DNA of 64,000 nt from an uncultured Chlamydiae bacterium (lineage in GTDB: Bacteria; Chlamydiota; Chlamydiia; Chlamydiales; Rhabdochlamydiaceae). Below are positions 9,418 to 18,772 of the stretch, piece by piece (position 1 is the first letter of the stretch; every line of letters begins with the position of its first letter). Made by a program: the position numbers and the translations under genes. The notes beneath the pieces were generated by a model. It made no database searches. It saw only the letters and a list, made by a program, of their open reading frames with translations, and was not told where the DNA came from. The DNA is taken from NCBI GenBank assembly GCA_903824495.1, contig CAIJXB010000026.1:240876-304875 (forward strand). The letters run 5' to 3'.

Positions 9418-10182
9418 TTGAAATTCCAAGTGTTTTTAGCTCCTCAAGAAACGGCAGATGCTTTTTTAGAAAGACAAAAGCTGCTCGGTCAAATCGATCT
9501 CCCCAAAGAAAGAAATCTGGCCGTTCCCCTTTACAATCTCCACGGATTAGAGGCGTTTGTCATCCATAGTAACGAAGACCTCCTTCCTTGGCAGGGAGCT
9601 GTTTTATGGGAGTATACTGGGGAAAATGGAGAAAAATACCCGGTGATTCAGTTAAGAAAGAATTTCTCAAAGCTTTATTTGAAGATGTATCAAAAAGAGG
9701 AGCTCTTAGCTCACGAACTTGTCCATGCTGTTAGGTTTGCCTTTAAGGAACCTATTTTTGAAGAGATGTTTGCTTATCAAACATCATCTAATAGGTTTCG
9801 TAGGTTCTTCGGTCCTCTATTTATGTATCCTTTTGAATCTGCCGTTTTTGCGACCGTTTGCCTTTTAGCCCCTTTGATTTCCATCATCACAGATTCCTTT
9901 TGGGGATTAAGCGTCTTGCTTTCAACCCTTTTCTTGTTTACAAGTAGACTCCTAGTTCTCCACCTTCTTTTCTCTTTATGTAGACAAAACCTGGAAAAAG
10001 CGGGAGTTCTATCGAAGAACTCTTTAGCTGTTATGGTCAGACTTTCAGATAGGGAAATTGTAGAAATAGCGCTTCGATCTACTCAAAAGACTTTGAAGTA
10101 TTTTGTTTCTCAAGGAGAGAAGGATCCTAGGTTAAAAGAGATCGCAATGGCTTACTTCAATAAAAGCAGTATTTACTTTTGA
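9418..10182 (+). CDS. Membrane zinc metalloprotease-like protein (HExxH)
   Basis: About 254 residues. HELVHAVR (near residue 100) is an HExxH zinc site, with a candidate third ligand about a dozen residues later in EEMFAYQ, the gluzincin arrangement. Two to three hydrophobic helices follow (about 135-190), so the active site sits next to the membrane. The substrate is unknown. TTG at 9418 is preferred because GAGG ends 7 bases before it and the previous stop abuts it; TTG at 9400 is an alternative. A conserved but uncharacterised chlamydial protein is likely. Confidence 0.65.
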   Translation: MKFQVFLAPQETADAFLERQKLLGQIDLPKERNLAVPLYNLHGLEAFVIHSNEDLLPWQGAVLWEYTGENGEKYPVIQLRKNFSKLYLKMYQKEELLAHELVHAVRFAFKEPIFEEMFAYQTSSNRFRRFFGPLFMYPFESAVFATVCLLAPLISIITDSFWGLSVLLSTLFLFTSRLLVLHLLFSLCRQNLEKAGVLSKNSLAVMVRLSDREIVEIALRSTQKTLKYFVSQGEKDPRLKEIAMAYFNKSSIYF

Positions 10183-10198
10183 AGAAGGAAAGTTTAAG

Positions 10199-10279
10199 AT
10201 GGAATCCAAAATAGAAAAAACGTTTTATTTTTTAATGTTTAAGCTGAGGAGAATCGAGGTTAAAAACCCGTTTTTATAG
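10199..10279 (+). CDS. Possible 26-residue coupling peptide
   Basis: ATG preceded by AAGGA at suitable spacing opens a 26-codon frame ending at TAG 10277-10279, five bases before the ATG of the GH130-like gene, which itself lacks a clear ribosome binding site. It could serve as a translational coupling leader. The support is only positional. Confidence 0.2.
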   Translation: MESKIEKTFYFLMFKLRRIEVKNPFL

Positions 10280-10284
10280 ATGTT

Positions 10285-11439
10285 ATGAGACGTATAAACA
10301 AGAAATTTCTGATTGGTGCAGCGCTTTTTTGCACCGGCGTTATCTTATTTGCCTGCCGATTTGGACAAGAGACCCCTGTTTTATTTACGAATAGTGGAGG
10401 ATTGTGCCCAAGTCTTCGAGAAATTGCTTATGCAGAGGACTCAGGACTTGTCAAAAAAGTAACCAGGATCAATATCGAAGGGATTCGCTCTCCTTATAAC
10501 CCAGGTCTTGTAGAAAATGAAGAGGGCTTCTTTCTTGTTTTTAGACACGATGCCAAGGATAGAAAGAAATTTTTAGGCATTAAAACCCCTTTTAGACAGA
10601 AGATCTACCTAGGCAACTTAAAAATGCCTTTCCGGACATTTATTAGCTCTGTACAGCTAGATTCTAATTTTAAAGCGGTGTCTTCTCCGGTCCGCCTTGA
10701 TACGGGCAGTGATTTTTCAGAAGATCCAAGGCTCTTTAAAATCGAAGATCAGACCTACATTACTTATAATGACATAGAAGACAACGACATCGAAAGCCGG
10801 ACAATACGGATCGCTAAGGTGAATACAGAAACCTTAAAACTTCAAGACCAGGTCAATTTAGAGCTGAATTTAAGAAGGATTGAAAAGAACTGGGTGCCTT
10901 TTGTTTATGAAGAGGAAGGGATTAAGAAATTGCATTTTGGGTACTATTTCAACCCTCATGTGATTTTAAAGATGGAAGATCCCACAAAGAACGAACTTGT
11001 TCATCTTACAAAACCAAACCATATTGCCGTACAGAATATGCCTTGGCATAAATCTTGGGGAATTGTTCGAGGCGGCACTCCTCCCATTCTCGTCGATGGC
11101 CAGTATTTAGCGTTCTTTCATAGCTTTTTTAAAGAAAGCGGGAAGATATGGTATGTAATGGGTGCTTATACATTTGAGCCTACTCCTCCCTTTCGCATCA
11201 CAGCCTGTTCGCCGGAGCCGATTTTGTTTAAGGGCATTTATAACACAAAAACAAAAAACACAGCGTTTTCTAGAAAACCAAGTATCTTTCCTTCGGGTCT
11301 AGTGCTTGGAAAAGAAGATGGAAAAGATGTGGTCCATGTAGCTTGTGGAGAGAATGATTGCTCTATTAAAGTGGTTACTTTTGATAAGCAGGCTCTTTTA
11401 AAGAGCTTGACCCCAGTTCCGGAATATAAGAAGAAATAG
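10285..11439 (+). CDS. GH130-like five-bladed propeller protein, probable lipoprotein
   Basis: 384 residues. The N-terminal hydrophobic segment ends LFAC at residue 24, a plausible though non-ideal lipobox, so the protein may be lipid-anchored. The body shows the blade repeats of the GH43/GH130 fold: NEEGFFLVFRHD, SEDPRLFKIEDQTYITYND (the EDPR motif of GH130 mannoside phosphorylases), GGTPPILVDGQYLAFFHS, and a final blade GKDVVHVACGENDCSIKVV. Activity on mannosides or related host glycans is inferred from the fold only. It follows the zinc protease gene and converges with rpoN, 4 bases apart. Confidence 0.65.
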   Translation: MRRINKKFLIGAALFCTGVILFACRFGQETPVLFTNSGGLCPSLREIAYAEDSGLVKKVTRINIEGIRSPYNPGLVENEEGFFLVFRHDAKDRKKFLGIKTPFRQKIYLGNLKMPFRTFISSVQLDSNFKAVSSPVRLDTGSDFSEDPRLFKIEDQTYITYNDIEDNDIESRTIRIAKVNTETLKLQDQVNLELNLRRIEKNWVPFVYEEEGIKKLHFGYYFNPHVILKMEDPTKNELVHLTKPNHIAVQNMPWHKSWGIVRGGTPPILVDGQYLAFFHSFFKESGKIWYVMGAYTFEPTPPFRITACSPEPILFKGIYNTKTKNTAFSRKPSIFPSGLVLGKEDGKDVVHVACGENDCSIKVVTFDKQALLKSLTPVPEYKKK

Positions 11440-11443
11440 GTCT

Positions 11444-12721
11444 TCAAGTACTTCCCAGTTTTCTTCGGAATCGTCTGGGAGGTATATTGAGATCTTTTCG
11501 GTATTTTGTTACCGTTCTTCGAGCGCAAGGAACACCTATCTTTTGCATCTTCTCCAAGATCTCGCGATCGGAAAGAGGATGCTTTTTATTTTCTTCACTG
11601 ATGAGCTTTTGTAAGAGCTTATGCGCTTGGTCTGAAGAAATATCCTCTGCAGATTTATTCAACTGTTTAGAAAGAAGGCTTTTTAAGGGAATAATGCCCC
11701 ATTTGCATTCTAGGTATTTATTGTTGATCGCTCTTGCAATTGTTGACTCATGTAGCTCAAGATCTGATGCAACTTCTGCGATGCTCAAGGGAAGAAGAGA
11801 TGAAGAGTCTTCCTTCAAATAGTCAATCTGTTTTTTCACAAGATGATAGGCTACTCTCTTGAGGGTATGTCTTCTTTTTTCGATCATGGACTCCATTGAT
11901 TTTGCTTGAGAGATGTGTTTTTTGCAAAAAAGCTTATCATCAAGGCTTAAAGCTGAGGTGTTTTGGGCAAAGGACCTGAGAGTATACTGAGGCAGTTTTT
12001 CTTCATTGATCTCTATACTCCAAGAGCCTTCTGCCTCATAAAAAAATACATCAGGTGTAATGAACGCTGTATGCTTTTTTTGGAAGCGCAGCCCTGGAAA
12101 AGGATCCAAAGAGGCGATCTCGCAGTAGATCGCCTCGTGAAGGGTTTTCTCATCAACGTGGCACTTCTTTTGAATAAAAGGCATTTTACCTTGTAGGATA
12201 TCATCTAAATGCTCTTTAACGAGTAAATAGCTTAAGCTTTGTTCTTTTCCAAGGGCTTTAAGTTGTAGAAGAAGGCTTTCTTGTACATTGAAGGCCCCAA
12301 TACCTATGGGGTCAAATTGTTTTAACTGATCTAAAAGAGACAAAAGGCATTGGGGATCCCAGAAGCAAGGAACGGACTCAAAAGATCCAGTAAAAAATCC
12401 AGTAGGCTCTAGATTTCCGATGATCCATTCCATTTGTTCTAAAGCGAGAGGGTCAGAGATTTGGATCCTTGCTTGCTGCATAAGGTATTCAAATAAAGAA
12501 GGCTGATAAGCGATCTCTATTTCAAGAGGTTTGTTTTTTTTGGAGGGGGTATCTTTCCAGTCTAGAAGAGGGTTTTGCTGGATCTGCTCTTCGATCCAAT
12601 TAGAAAGCTCTTCGATAGGCATTTGGAGGACATCTAAGGATTGTCTCATAGAGAGGGAGAGCTGAAGCTTTTGTAGGGGTTGCATTCCTAAAAAATGGCT
12701 GTGTTCGGGGAAATCGCCCAT
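11444..12721 (-). CDS. rpoN: RNA polymerase sigma-54 factor
   Basis: 425 residues with all sigma-54 landmarks. Region I is Gln/Leu-rich (LQKLQLSLSMRQSLDVLQMP), the core-binding region follows, then an HTH-containing region (IAEVASDLELHESTIARAIN), and the RpoN box ARRTVTKYRKD near the C-terminus reads the -24 element. It directs transcription from -24/-12 promoters that need an AAA+ activator. No bEBP-type activator is encoded in the window. It is slightly short for the family (about 430-500 residues). Confidence 0.96.
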   Translation of the reverse strand: MGDFPEHSHFLGMQPLQKLQLSLSMRQSLDVLQMPIEELSNWIEEQIQQNPLLDWKDTPSKKNKPLEIEIAYQPSLFEYLMQQARIQISDPLALEQMEWIIGNLEPTGFFTGSFESVPCFWDPQCLLSLLDQLKQFDPIGIGAFNVQESLLLQLKALGKEQSLSYLLVKEHLDDILQGKMPFIQKKCHVDEKTLHEAIYCEIASLDPFPGLRFQKKHTAFITPDVFFYEAEGSWSIEINEEKLPQYTLRSFAQNTSALSLDDKLFCKKHISQAKSMESMIEKRRHTLKRVAYHLVKKQIDYLKEDSSSLLPLSIAEVASDLELHESTIARAINNKYLECKWGIIPLKSLLSKQLNKSAEDISSDQAHKLLQKLISEENKKHPLSDREILEKMQKIGVPCARRTVTKYRKDLNIPPRRFRRKLGST

Positions 12722-12860
12722 GTATTACTCTTTATTTTTATTTGCCTATAATTAATTTAAATAAGTTATTAACTCTAATTTGTCTATTTATTATTTTATG
12801 TTTGATTTGTTTGTTTTGTGATTGTATTATTTTGGTGTTAATTAATTTTTTTGGTGGACT

Positions 12861-13475
12861 ATGAATGGACTTATGCAAGTGAATCAAGCGATAGAAAACA
12901 TAGAAAGAGGGTTCAATATGGTGAATAGTATCCCTGGCCTTGCCATTTTGGGATCTTCCGCTCGTATGGTAGCTGCAAAAGCTCAAGTTGTTGCTGGGGG
13001 AATTCTGTTTCTAACAGGCAATGTAGGGCAATTGACCCAAAGAAACCTTAGTACATGGAAGTGTGTGAAAGGATTAGGGTCTTTAGTGGTCCTCGCAGTT
13101 TTAGCCTTTAAAGTGTATGGAGTTGCCAAAAGTCTGATTGTAATGGGTTCCTTACCCATGAGTCTCCCTGCTGCAGTTGGAGTCATTGCATTCATTGGTG
13201 TGATTGGTGTGATGAGTCAAAGAGATGCCCCAGAGTGGGACTACATAGTCAATACGGGCTGGGATCATGTGATCCATGGGGCTTTAAACACTATAAGAGG
13301 TTTCGGAGAATGGTGCCTAGCTTGTACTGTAGTTGGAAGCCTTCTACCCCTAGCTGTTCAAGCCTTACGAGAAGATGGATTTGCTCCTGTAATTGGCTAT
13401 AATAGACCGGCTCATGGAGTACTTTTTGAGCCCCCAGTTCAAGAATTCGATGAGGATGTAGTAGATCATCTCTAG
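12861..13475 (+). CDS. Hydrophobic protein of an unrecognised two-member family (copy A)
   Basis: 204 residues, unrecognised. Hydrophobic helices at about 20-60, 68-85, 90-115 and 148-168. It is a paralogue of the next gene: VNSIPGLAILGSSAR and VNTIPIVGVFTSTIY, then NVGQL and FVGQL, then GWDHVIHGALN and GSEHMQHAVLN, and finally DGFAPVIGY and NGFKPIVNY occur in the same order. There is no signal peptide. An Inc or other membrane-targeted effector role fits the hydrophobic hairpins but is inference. It is divergent from rpoN across a very AT-rich 139-base gap. Confidence 0.6.
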   Translation: MNGLMQVNQAIENIERGFNMVNSIPGLAILGSSARMVAAKAQVVAGGILFLTGNVGQLTQRNLSTWKCVKGLGSLVVLAVLAFKVYGVAKSLIVMGSLPMSLPAAVGVIAFIGVIGVMSQRDAPEWDYIVNTGWDHVIHGALNTIRGFGEWCLACTVVGSLLPLAVQALREDGFAPVIGYNRPAHGVLFEPPVQEFDEDVVDHL

Positions 13476-13487
13476 GCCTTGCCAATT

Positions 13488-13520
13488 AAGTCCCTCACGT
13501 CTAGAAAGCGGGGCTTTTTT
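13488..13520 (+). terminator. Probable intrinsic terminator after copy A
   Basis: AAGTCCC pairs with GGGGCTT (one G-U pair) around a loop of about 15 bases, followed by a T-run. It stands 12 bases after the stop codon. Confidence 0.5.
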
Positions 13521-13647
13521 CTAATAAAAATTTCACCCCTCCCTATCTCATTCTTAAATTTAAATATTTACTTGTCATTCTGTGCTCCTCTATCATAATC
13601 ATTTAAATTTTACTTATTTTGTTTGCTTGTTAAGTAATTCATTTTCA

Positions 13648-13676
13648 TTGTTTCGCTTTTTATTTAACTGTATAAT
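13648..13676 (+). promoter_or_regulatory. Sigma-70-type promoter for copy B
   Basis: TTGTTT (13648-13653), a 17-base spacer and a perfect TATAAT (13671-13676), about 48 bases before the ATG at 13725. The long AT-rich upstream region suits an UP-type element. Confidence 0.6.
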
Positions 13677-13724
13677 TGTGCTTAGTAAATAGAATTAAAT
13701 TAACATTAAACAAATTGAGGTTTT

Positions 13725-14246
13725 ATGGCTCAACCTATTAATGGTAGCACTGCTAGCTACATTAGCAAGATCAATAGCAGAGCGGAGTGGGTCGATACCC
13801 AGGCGAACCGTGTGAATACGATCCCTATTGTAGGGGTTTTTACAAGCACTATCTATGCAACGGCTTCAGTTGTGCATTTTTTCGTAGCGGGACTTGTTTC
13901 CATGGTTGGATTTGTAGGGCAACTGCGCTACGGTAAGGACTCTAGCTTTAAACTTATCGCCGATGCGGGCAGTGAGCATATGCAACATGCTGTTTTGAAC
14001 TATGCATGTGCAGTAGCTACAGGTAGTTTAGCTGGATCGTTTTTTGGCTGGGCACCGCTTATTGGTTATCAAATTTCTCAGCATGAAGATATATTTAAGC
14101 TAAAACCGAAGGAAAACGGGTTTAAGCCAATTGTTAATTATGGCACGCCTGTTAGCGCGCAAATGAATGGGATCAAAGCACGAGCTCAAAAAGCTGTGGA
14201 GCCTATTAAGGCTTTTGCTACTTACGTTCGTAGATTTATCTACTAA
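13725..14246 (+). CDS. Hydrophobic protein of an unrecognised two-member family (copy B)
   Basis: 173 residues; ATG with TTGAGG upstream. Hydrophobic hairpin at about 32-68 (IPIVGVFTSTIYATASVVHF...), a second at about 98-122, then a basic C-terminal tail (KARAQKAVEPIKAFATYVRR). It shares four ordered motifs with copy A (see 12861-13475), so the pair arose by duplication, but copy A has an extra hydrophobic insert of about 45 residues. It has its own promoter and a strong terminator, so it is transcribed alone. Function unknown; membrane location is strongly suggested. Confidence 0.65.
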   Translation: MAQPINGSTASYISKINSRAEWVDTQANRVNTIPIVGVFTSTIYATASVVHFFVAGLVSMVGFVGQLRYGKDSSFKLIADAGSEHMQHAVLNYACAVATGSLAGSFFGWAPLIGYQISQHEDIFKLKPKENGFKPIVNYGTPVSAQMNGIKARAQKAVEPIKAFATYVRRFIY

Positions 14247-14272
14247 GACACACAAAGACTTTTACAAAGCAA

Positions 14273-14306
14273 AAAAGCCCTCTTATCAAAAGAGGGCTTT
14301 TTTTTT
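14273..14306. terminator. Bidirectional intrinsic terminator
   Basis: AAGCCCTCTT-ATCAA-AAGAGGGCTT is flanked by A-runs on the left and T-runs on the right, so it terminates both the plus-strand gene ending at 14246 and the minus-strand helicase gene ending at 14305. Confidence 0.92.
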
Positions 14307-16446
14307 ATCCTTGTTTTAGCTTGGCATATTTCGCTGCTAGGGTCCGGACCGTTTTAGTTTTAAAAAAGAAGACATCGTAGGTAAGACCTAAAGAAGTCTG
14401 GTACGCCTTATGGACAGAGCCTGTTCCAAAGTCATTATGAAAGACGGTATCCCCTGGTGCAAAAGAATCGGGCTCTTCAGGCGTTTCAGCTTCTTCAAAG
14501 GAAGACTGGCTCCGACTCCCATACAAAGAGAGCTTTTGCACAAACTGAGAAGGGATTTCTTTTAAAAAGCGGCTAGGCCTCATCATACGGGAAGCTCCCC
14601 ATAAAAACCTTGCTCTACTCGCTGTTAAAAAGAGGAAGTCTTTAGCTCTTGTAACGCCCACATAGCAAAGCCTTCTTTCTTCTTCTACCTTTTCAGGAGA
14701 GTCTTTGGAGTTGATGTGAGGGAAGAGGTCTTCTTCCATTCCGACAAGGAACACAAGGGGGAATTCTAGCCCTTTTCCGTTATGCAGCGTCATGAGTCTT
14801 ACGGATTCTACGACTTTATCTGAACTTTCTGTAGAGGATTTTAAAGCAAGCTCTTCTAAAAAGAGAACTAAAGAGGGATCTGTGGCTTCTTGCTCCCATT
14901 CGGCAGCTTTAGCAACAAGCTCTTCAATGTTTTCTTTTCTCTCTGCATACGTTTCAGAATCTTCTTGTATATAGGTCATGTAACGGGAGCGTTCGATGGC
15001 ACTAGAGATGAGTTCACTTAAAGGTCGTTTTACTTTCAGCATTTCTCTTAAAGCTAGGATGCATTTGACGTATTCTTCAAGACCTTGAAGCTGTTTGGCG
15101 CTGAGCCCTACATTGATCTTTCTATCGACTGCAAGCTCACATAAGGTGAAGATTTCAAGTCCTTGTGCATGGGCTGTTTCTTGGATTTTTTCAAGGGCGC
15201 TTTGTCCAAGTCCTCTACGAGGAAGATTGACAGTTCTAGAAAAAGCGAGGAAGTCGGAGTTTGAGAGGATCATGCGCATTAAAGAGAGGATGTCTTTAAT
15301 TTCTCTGCGTTGATAGAAGGACAGGCCTCCAACGACAACATAGGGGATCTTTTCTCGAAGTAGAGCATCTTCAAAGGTTCTAGATTGGAAATTGGTGCGG
15401 TAGAAGATGACACAATCTTGGTAGGAAATGCCTTTTTTATCATGAAAGTGGTGGATTTGACGTGAAACGAAATCTGCTTCTTGTCTTTCACTCTCAGCAA
15501 TAAAAAGGCCTATTTTTTCACCCGATTCTCTTTTGCTCCATAGATTTTTTTCATAGCGGCCTTCATTGTGTTTAATAAGAGCATTAGCAGCTTCTAAGAT
15601 CGTATTGCAGCTACGGTAGTTTTGCTCGAGTCTCACAACTTCAGCGCCTTGATAGTCGGATTCAAAATTCAAGATGTTTTGAATATTGGCCCCTCTCCAA
15701 GAGTAGATAGACTGATCGGGATCGCCGACGGCAAAGACGTTGTGGTGAAGGTCGGATAGGAGCTTGATTAAAAGGTACTGAGCTTGGTTTGTGTCTTGAT
15801 ATTCGTCGATCAGGATAAATCGCCATCTTTTTTGATAAAGAGCTAAAACATCTGGAAAATCTCTAAACAGCTTTACAGTAAGGAAAAGGAGATCATCAAA
15901 ATCAAGGGCATTATATTGCTTAAGTTTGTTTTGATAGCAGCTATAGATCTCTTGTATGCCCATCTCTTCTTTAGATAGCTCACTTGGCATGAGAAGGCGG
16001 TTTTTAGCTTGAGAAATTTGACTTCTTGTCGTTTTTAAAAGGCTTTTGTCTTCTTTGATCCCAAGGGAAGCAAAGCACTGCTTTAACGATTTTTCAGCGT
16101 CATCTTCATCTAAGATTAAAAAATCCCTCGTATACCCTAAAGCTGTAATGGATTCTCTTAAAACTCGAGCACATAAGCTATGAAATGTACAGGTCAGAAC
16201 ATGAGCTTTTGCTAGATGAAGCACGCGGTGCTTCATCTCTTCTGCCGCTTTATTGGTAAAAGTAACGGCTAAGATTTCAGAAGCAGGAACTCCAACTTCT
16301 ATAAGATGCAAAATTCGATGAGTGACAATTCTTGTTTTACCAGAGCCTGCTCCAGCTAAAACAAGCATAGGCCCTTCAATGTGTTTAGAAGCTCTAGTTT
16401 GTTCGAAATTCAGCTGAAGTGAAGATTTTTCCATAGTTTGGTCCAC
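14305..16446 (-). CDS. pcrA: UvrD/PcrA-family superfamily 1 DNA helicase
   Basis: 713 residues. Motif I AGAGSGKT, II DEYQDTN, III GDPDQSIYSWRGA, IV LEQNYRS, V VRLMTLHNGKGLEFPLVF and VI CYVGVTRAK are all intact. The C-terminus (PGDTVFHNDFGTGSV) resembles the Tudor-like tail of PcrA/UvrD that contacts RNA polymerase. It acts in nucleotide excision and mismatch repair as a 3'-5' helicase. The preferred start is GTG with GAGGG upstream; the ATG four codons in is an alternative. MutL and UvrB, its repair partners, are also in the window. uvrD is an equally valid name. Confidence 0.93.
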   Translation of the reverse strand: MDQTMEKSSLQLNFEQTRASKHIEGPMLVLAGAGSGKTRIVTHRILHLIEVGVPASEILAVTFTNKAAEEMKHRVLHLAKAHVLTCTFHSLCARVLRESITALGYTRDFLILDEDDAEKSLKQCFASLGIKEDKSLLKTTRSQISQAKNRLLMPSELSKEEMGIQEIYSCYQNKLKQYNALDFDDLLFLTVKLFRDFPDVLALYQKRWRFILIDEYQDTNQAQYLLIKLLSDLHHNVFAVGDPDQSIYSWRGANIQNILNFESDYQGAEVVRLEQNYRSCNTILEAANALIKHNEGRYEKNLWSKRESGEKIGLFIAESERQEADFVSRQIHHFHDKKGISYQDCVIFYRTNFQSRTFEDALLREKIPYVVVGGLSFYQRREIKDILSLMRMILSNSDFLAFSRTVNLPRRGLGQSALEKIQETAHAQGLEIFTLCELAVDRKINVGLSAKQLQGLEEYVKCILALREMLKVKRPLSELISSAIERSRYMTYIQEDSETYAERKENIEELVAKAAEWEQEATDPSLVLFLEELALKSSTESSDKVVESVRLMTLHNGKGLEFPLVFLVGMEEDLFPHINSKDSPEKVEEERRLCYVGVTRAKDFLFLTASRARFLWGASRMMRPSRFLKEIPSQFVQKLSLYGSRSQSSFEEAETPEEPDSFAPGDTVFHNDFGTGSVHKAYQTSLGLTYDVFFFKTKTVRTLAAKYAKLKQG

Positions 16447-16515
16447 AGTAGGATTCCCTCAATTAAATGAAAGAGAAGGATAGTCCATTATGGTTTTTTC
16501 CCCTAGGAGAATTCT

Positions 16516-18171
16516 CTACTCGTTTGCAAACTGTTTTAGCCACGCATCAGGGGTCAACGGTTTCCCAACCACATGCTCAATAAGCTCAGACCAGTTTTTG
16601 CTATTTCCTGGAGAAAAGAGCTTTTCTTGCAAAAATTTACCAGCAGCTTGTGAATCGAGATCTTTGGATCCTGTGATTTCTAAAATAGACTCTTCCATAG
16701 AGGATGCAAAAACCTCTCCTAGCAAATAACTGTAGTAGTAAACAGGAGCGAGTCCGATATGATATTTCGAAGCCCAATCATTTTTTCCTTCACGGTTTTT
16801 AGGAGGAGTGATCTTTTGGTATTTTGCAACAAGGCTCCACCATAATTTGTTGAGGTCTTGCGTTGGATTTGTATAAAGCTCTCTTTCAAAATACGTCATT
16901 ACAAGAACCCAGCGACTGAAGATGAGCTGTCTTCTTTGCAGGCTCTCTTCTGCTTTAACAATGAGGGAATCTTGAGACTTTGAGTAGGTGGGGAGTTTTG
17001 ATAAGGAAGACGCAAGGTACGCTCTTCTTCCTGCCATAAGAGCCATTGCTTCTGTTGTGATCATATGAGGAGGCTCTCTTAGCTTCCACGGAAGATCTTG
17101 GTGATATCCAAGCTCATAGATCGCATGCCCAAGTTCATGTAAGACTGTTTCAAACCATTTAAGGGTTGGCTTGATGTTATTCAACGTGCGTACATCAGAG
17201 CCTCTATCCATGTTGATGCAAAAGGCGTGCTGATTTTTGCCAGGTCTTTCTAATAAATCACTTTGTTTTAAGATGGGCTCTACATCAATGCCCATGTTTT
17301 TATAAAAAAGACGGCTTGATTCAGCTAAATCAGTCTCAGATACTAAAGAATCAAGCTCTGATCGATTGACAGGGTCTTCTTGAGCGAATGGATCGCTCCA
17401 GGCCCAAGGGCCCAATTGATCTGTAGGAGTAGAAAACTGCTCTGATTGAGAGGCTTCAATATGAGCTAAAGCTTTTTGATAGGCGCTATCAGACTTGGTA
17501 GCAATTTGTTCAAGCAGCTCAAAAAGAGCCTTTTCATCCACTTCTTGAAGATCGAGCTGCATCTGAAAGTAGTTGTTATATCCAAGGCTTTTTGCAGCTT
17601 GATTGCGAAGGTTTACGAGCTCTAAGATTTTTGGAGCAAGTGCCATCCCGATTTCTTTGGAAGCTTCCCATGCCTTTGCACGTAGTGAGGGATTTTTTTC
17701 TATTTTTAAAACTTCTAATAAATCGTTTTCAGAAACGGTTTTCCCATCCAGCTTTGCTCTAAAATTTGCGTAAGCGTAAGAAAGAGCAGCTTCTTTTTCT
17801 GCAAGCTCCTTTAAAAGAGCTTCAGGGATCGATTTTTCTTTAAAAGAGTAGATGAGAAGCTTTAATTCTCTTTTCAAAAAAGGATCTGTTAAAGAAGAGT
17901 CCTTTTCCCATTTAAGCAAATCTTGATACGTTTTTGAGTCGTTAAAAAGCATCGAGAGTTCAGTACTTAAAGAGGCAACAAGATCAGCTGCATCAGAGCT
18001 TCCTGTTGTTTCCAGGAGCCAAAATGCTTTATTGAGCTGATTGCTTTTACTAGCAACTTTGGGGATGAACGAATTTAAAAAAGAAGCAAATGGATGCTGA
18101 TCAGAGTCTTTTGCAGAAGCTGGCAAGATTCCAAGACTTAAAAGAAGGGGAAGAAGGATCCGTTTGACCAT
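16516..18171 (-). CDS. Secreted M2-family-like zinc dipeptidyl carboxypeptidase
   Basis: 551 residues from the ATG at 18171, which has TGGAG six bases upstream; an in-frame TTG at 18183 is less likely. The N-terminus MVKRILLPLLLSLGILPASA is a good signal peptide. HELGHAIYELGY (near 340) is the zinc site, with the third ligand in TTEAMALMAGR about 25 residues on. LRNQAAKSLGYNNYFQMQLD is typical of the M2 (angiotensin-converting-enzyme-like) fold. It probably cleaves peptides in the periplasm or outside the cell. M3 oligopeptidase is the alternative. Confidence 0.78.
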   Translation of the reverse strand: MVKRILLPLLLSLGILPASAKDSDQHPFASFLNSFIPKVASKSNQLNKAFWLLETTGSSDAADLVASLSTELSMLFNDSKTYQDLLKWEKDSSLTDPFLKRELKLLIYSFKEKSIPEALLKELAEKEAALSYAYANFRAKLDGKTVSENDLLEVLKIEKNPSLRAKAWEASKEIGMALAPKILELVNLRNQAAKSLGYNNYFQMQLDLQEVDEKALFELLEQIATKSDSAYQKALAHIEASQSEQFSTPTDQLGPWAWSDPFAQEDPVNRSELDSLVSETDLAESSRLFYKNMGIDVEPILKQSDLLERPGKNQHAFCINMDRGSDVRTLNNIKPTLKWFETVLHELGHAIYELGYHQDLPWKLREPPHMITTEAMALMAGRRAYLASSLSKLPTYSKSQDSLIVKAEESLQRRQLIFSRWVLVMTYFERELYTNPTQDLNKLWWSLVAKYQKITPPKNREGKNDWASKYHIGLAPVYYYSYLLGEVFASSMEESILEITGSKDLDSQAAGKFLQEKLFSPGNSKNWSELIEHVVGKPLTPDAWLKQFANE

Positions 18172-18287
18172 AGAAAACTCCAAAGCTTTATATCGTTAAA
18201 AACCAATAGTTCCTCAAAAAGCTTTTTCGTTCAATGGATTTAAAAGGTCTTTTTATGTAGAGTTCTTCGAGAAATCAGGGGGGCTTT

Positions 18288-18767
18288 ATGAACAGACGAC
18301 TATTTACTGCTTTTTGCGCTTTAACTCTTTTTATTGCTACACAAGGACATGCGCACGTTGAAAAGTTCAATTGGCATGGAGAAGCTGTTCATTTAGAAAC
18401 GCCAAGCCCTCTTAAAACTTCTCAAGAGGGATCTTTGGTATCATTTGTTAGTAGCGATCGAACGGGGAGATATACTCTTTGGACTACTACGGATTCGATA
18501 GAGGGCCTAACAATCGATCAAGTCATCGACATAGCGACAAGCATGATCGAGAAAAATGGAGGGATTGTCACAAAGGTGACAAAAGGTTTTATGGATGATC
18601 GAGAAATAGTAGATATTGAAGGTGGCAACCCGTCTCATGGTATTTGGCTTTTCAAAGGCAGGATCATCCTCACCCCTAAAAATGCCTTTTACTTAGAGAC
18701 AATGTACAAAAATAATACAGAAAGACACTCCCACTTTATTTCAAAATTTAAAGTGGTTAGTGGATAA
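18288..18767 (+). CDS. Small secreted protein, unknown
   Basis: 159 residues with a clear signal peptide (MNRRLFTAFCALTLFIATQG, cleavage probably after GHA). The ATG lies after GGGGG. The mature part looks like a small alpha/beta domain (VSFVSSDRTGRYTLW, GLTIDQVIDIATSMIEKNGG, IWLFKGRIILTPKNAFYLET). I do not recognise a family. It is transcribed alone between two minus-strand genes and converges with putA, 5 bases apart. Confidence 0.75.
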   Translation: MNRRLFTAFCALTLFIATQGHAHVEKFNWHGEAVHLETPSPLKTSQEGSLVSFVSSDRTGRYTLWTTTDSIEGLTIDQVIDIATSMIEKNGGIVTKVTKGFMDDREIVDIEGGNPSHGIWLFKGRIILTPKNAFYLETMYKNNTERHSHFISKFKVVSG

Positions 18768-18772
18768 CCTTT

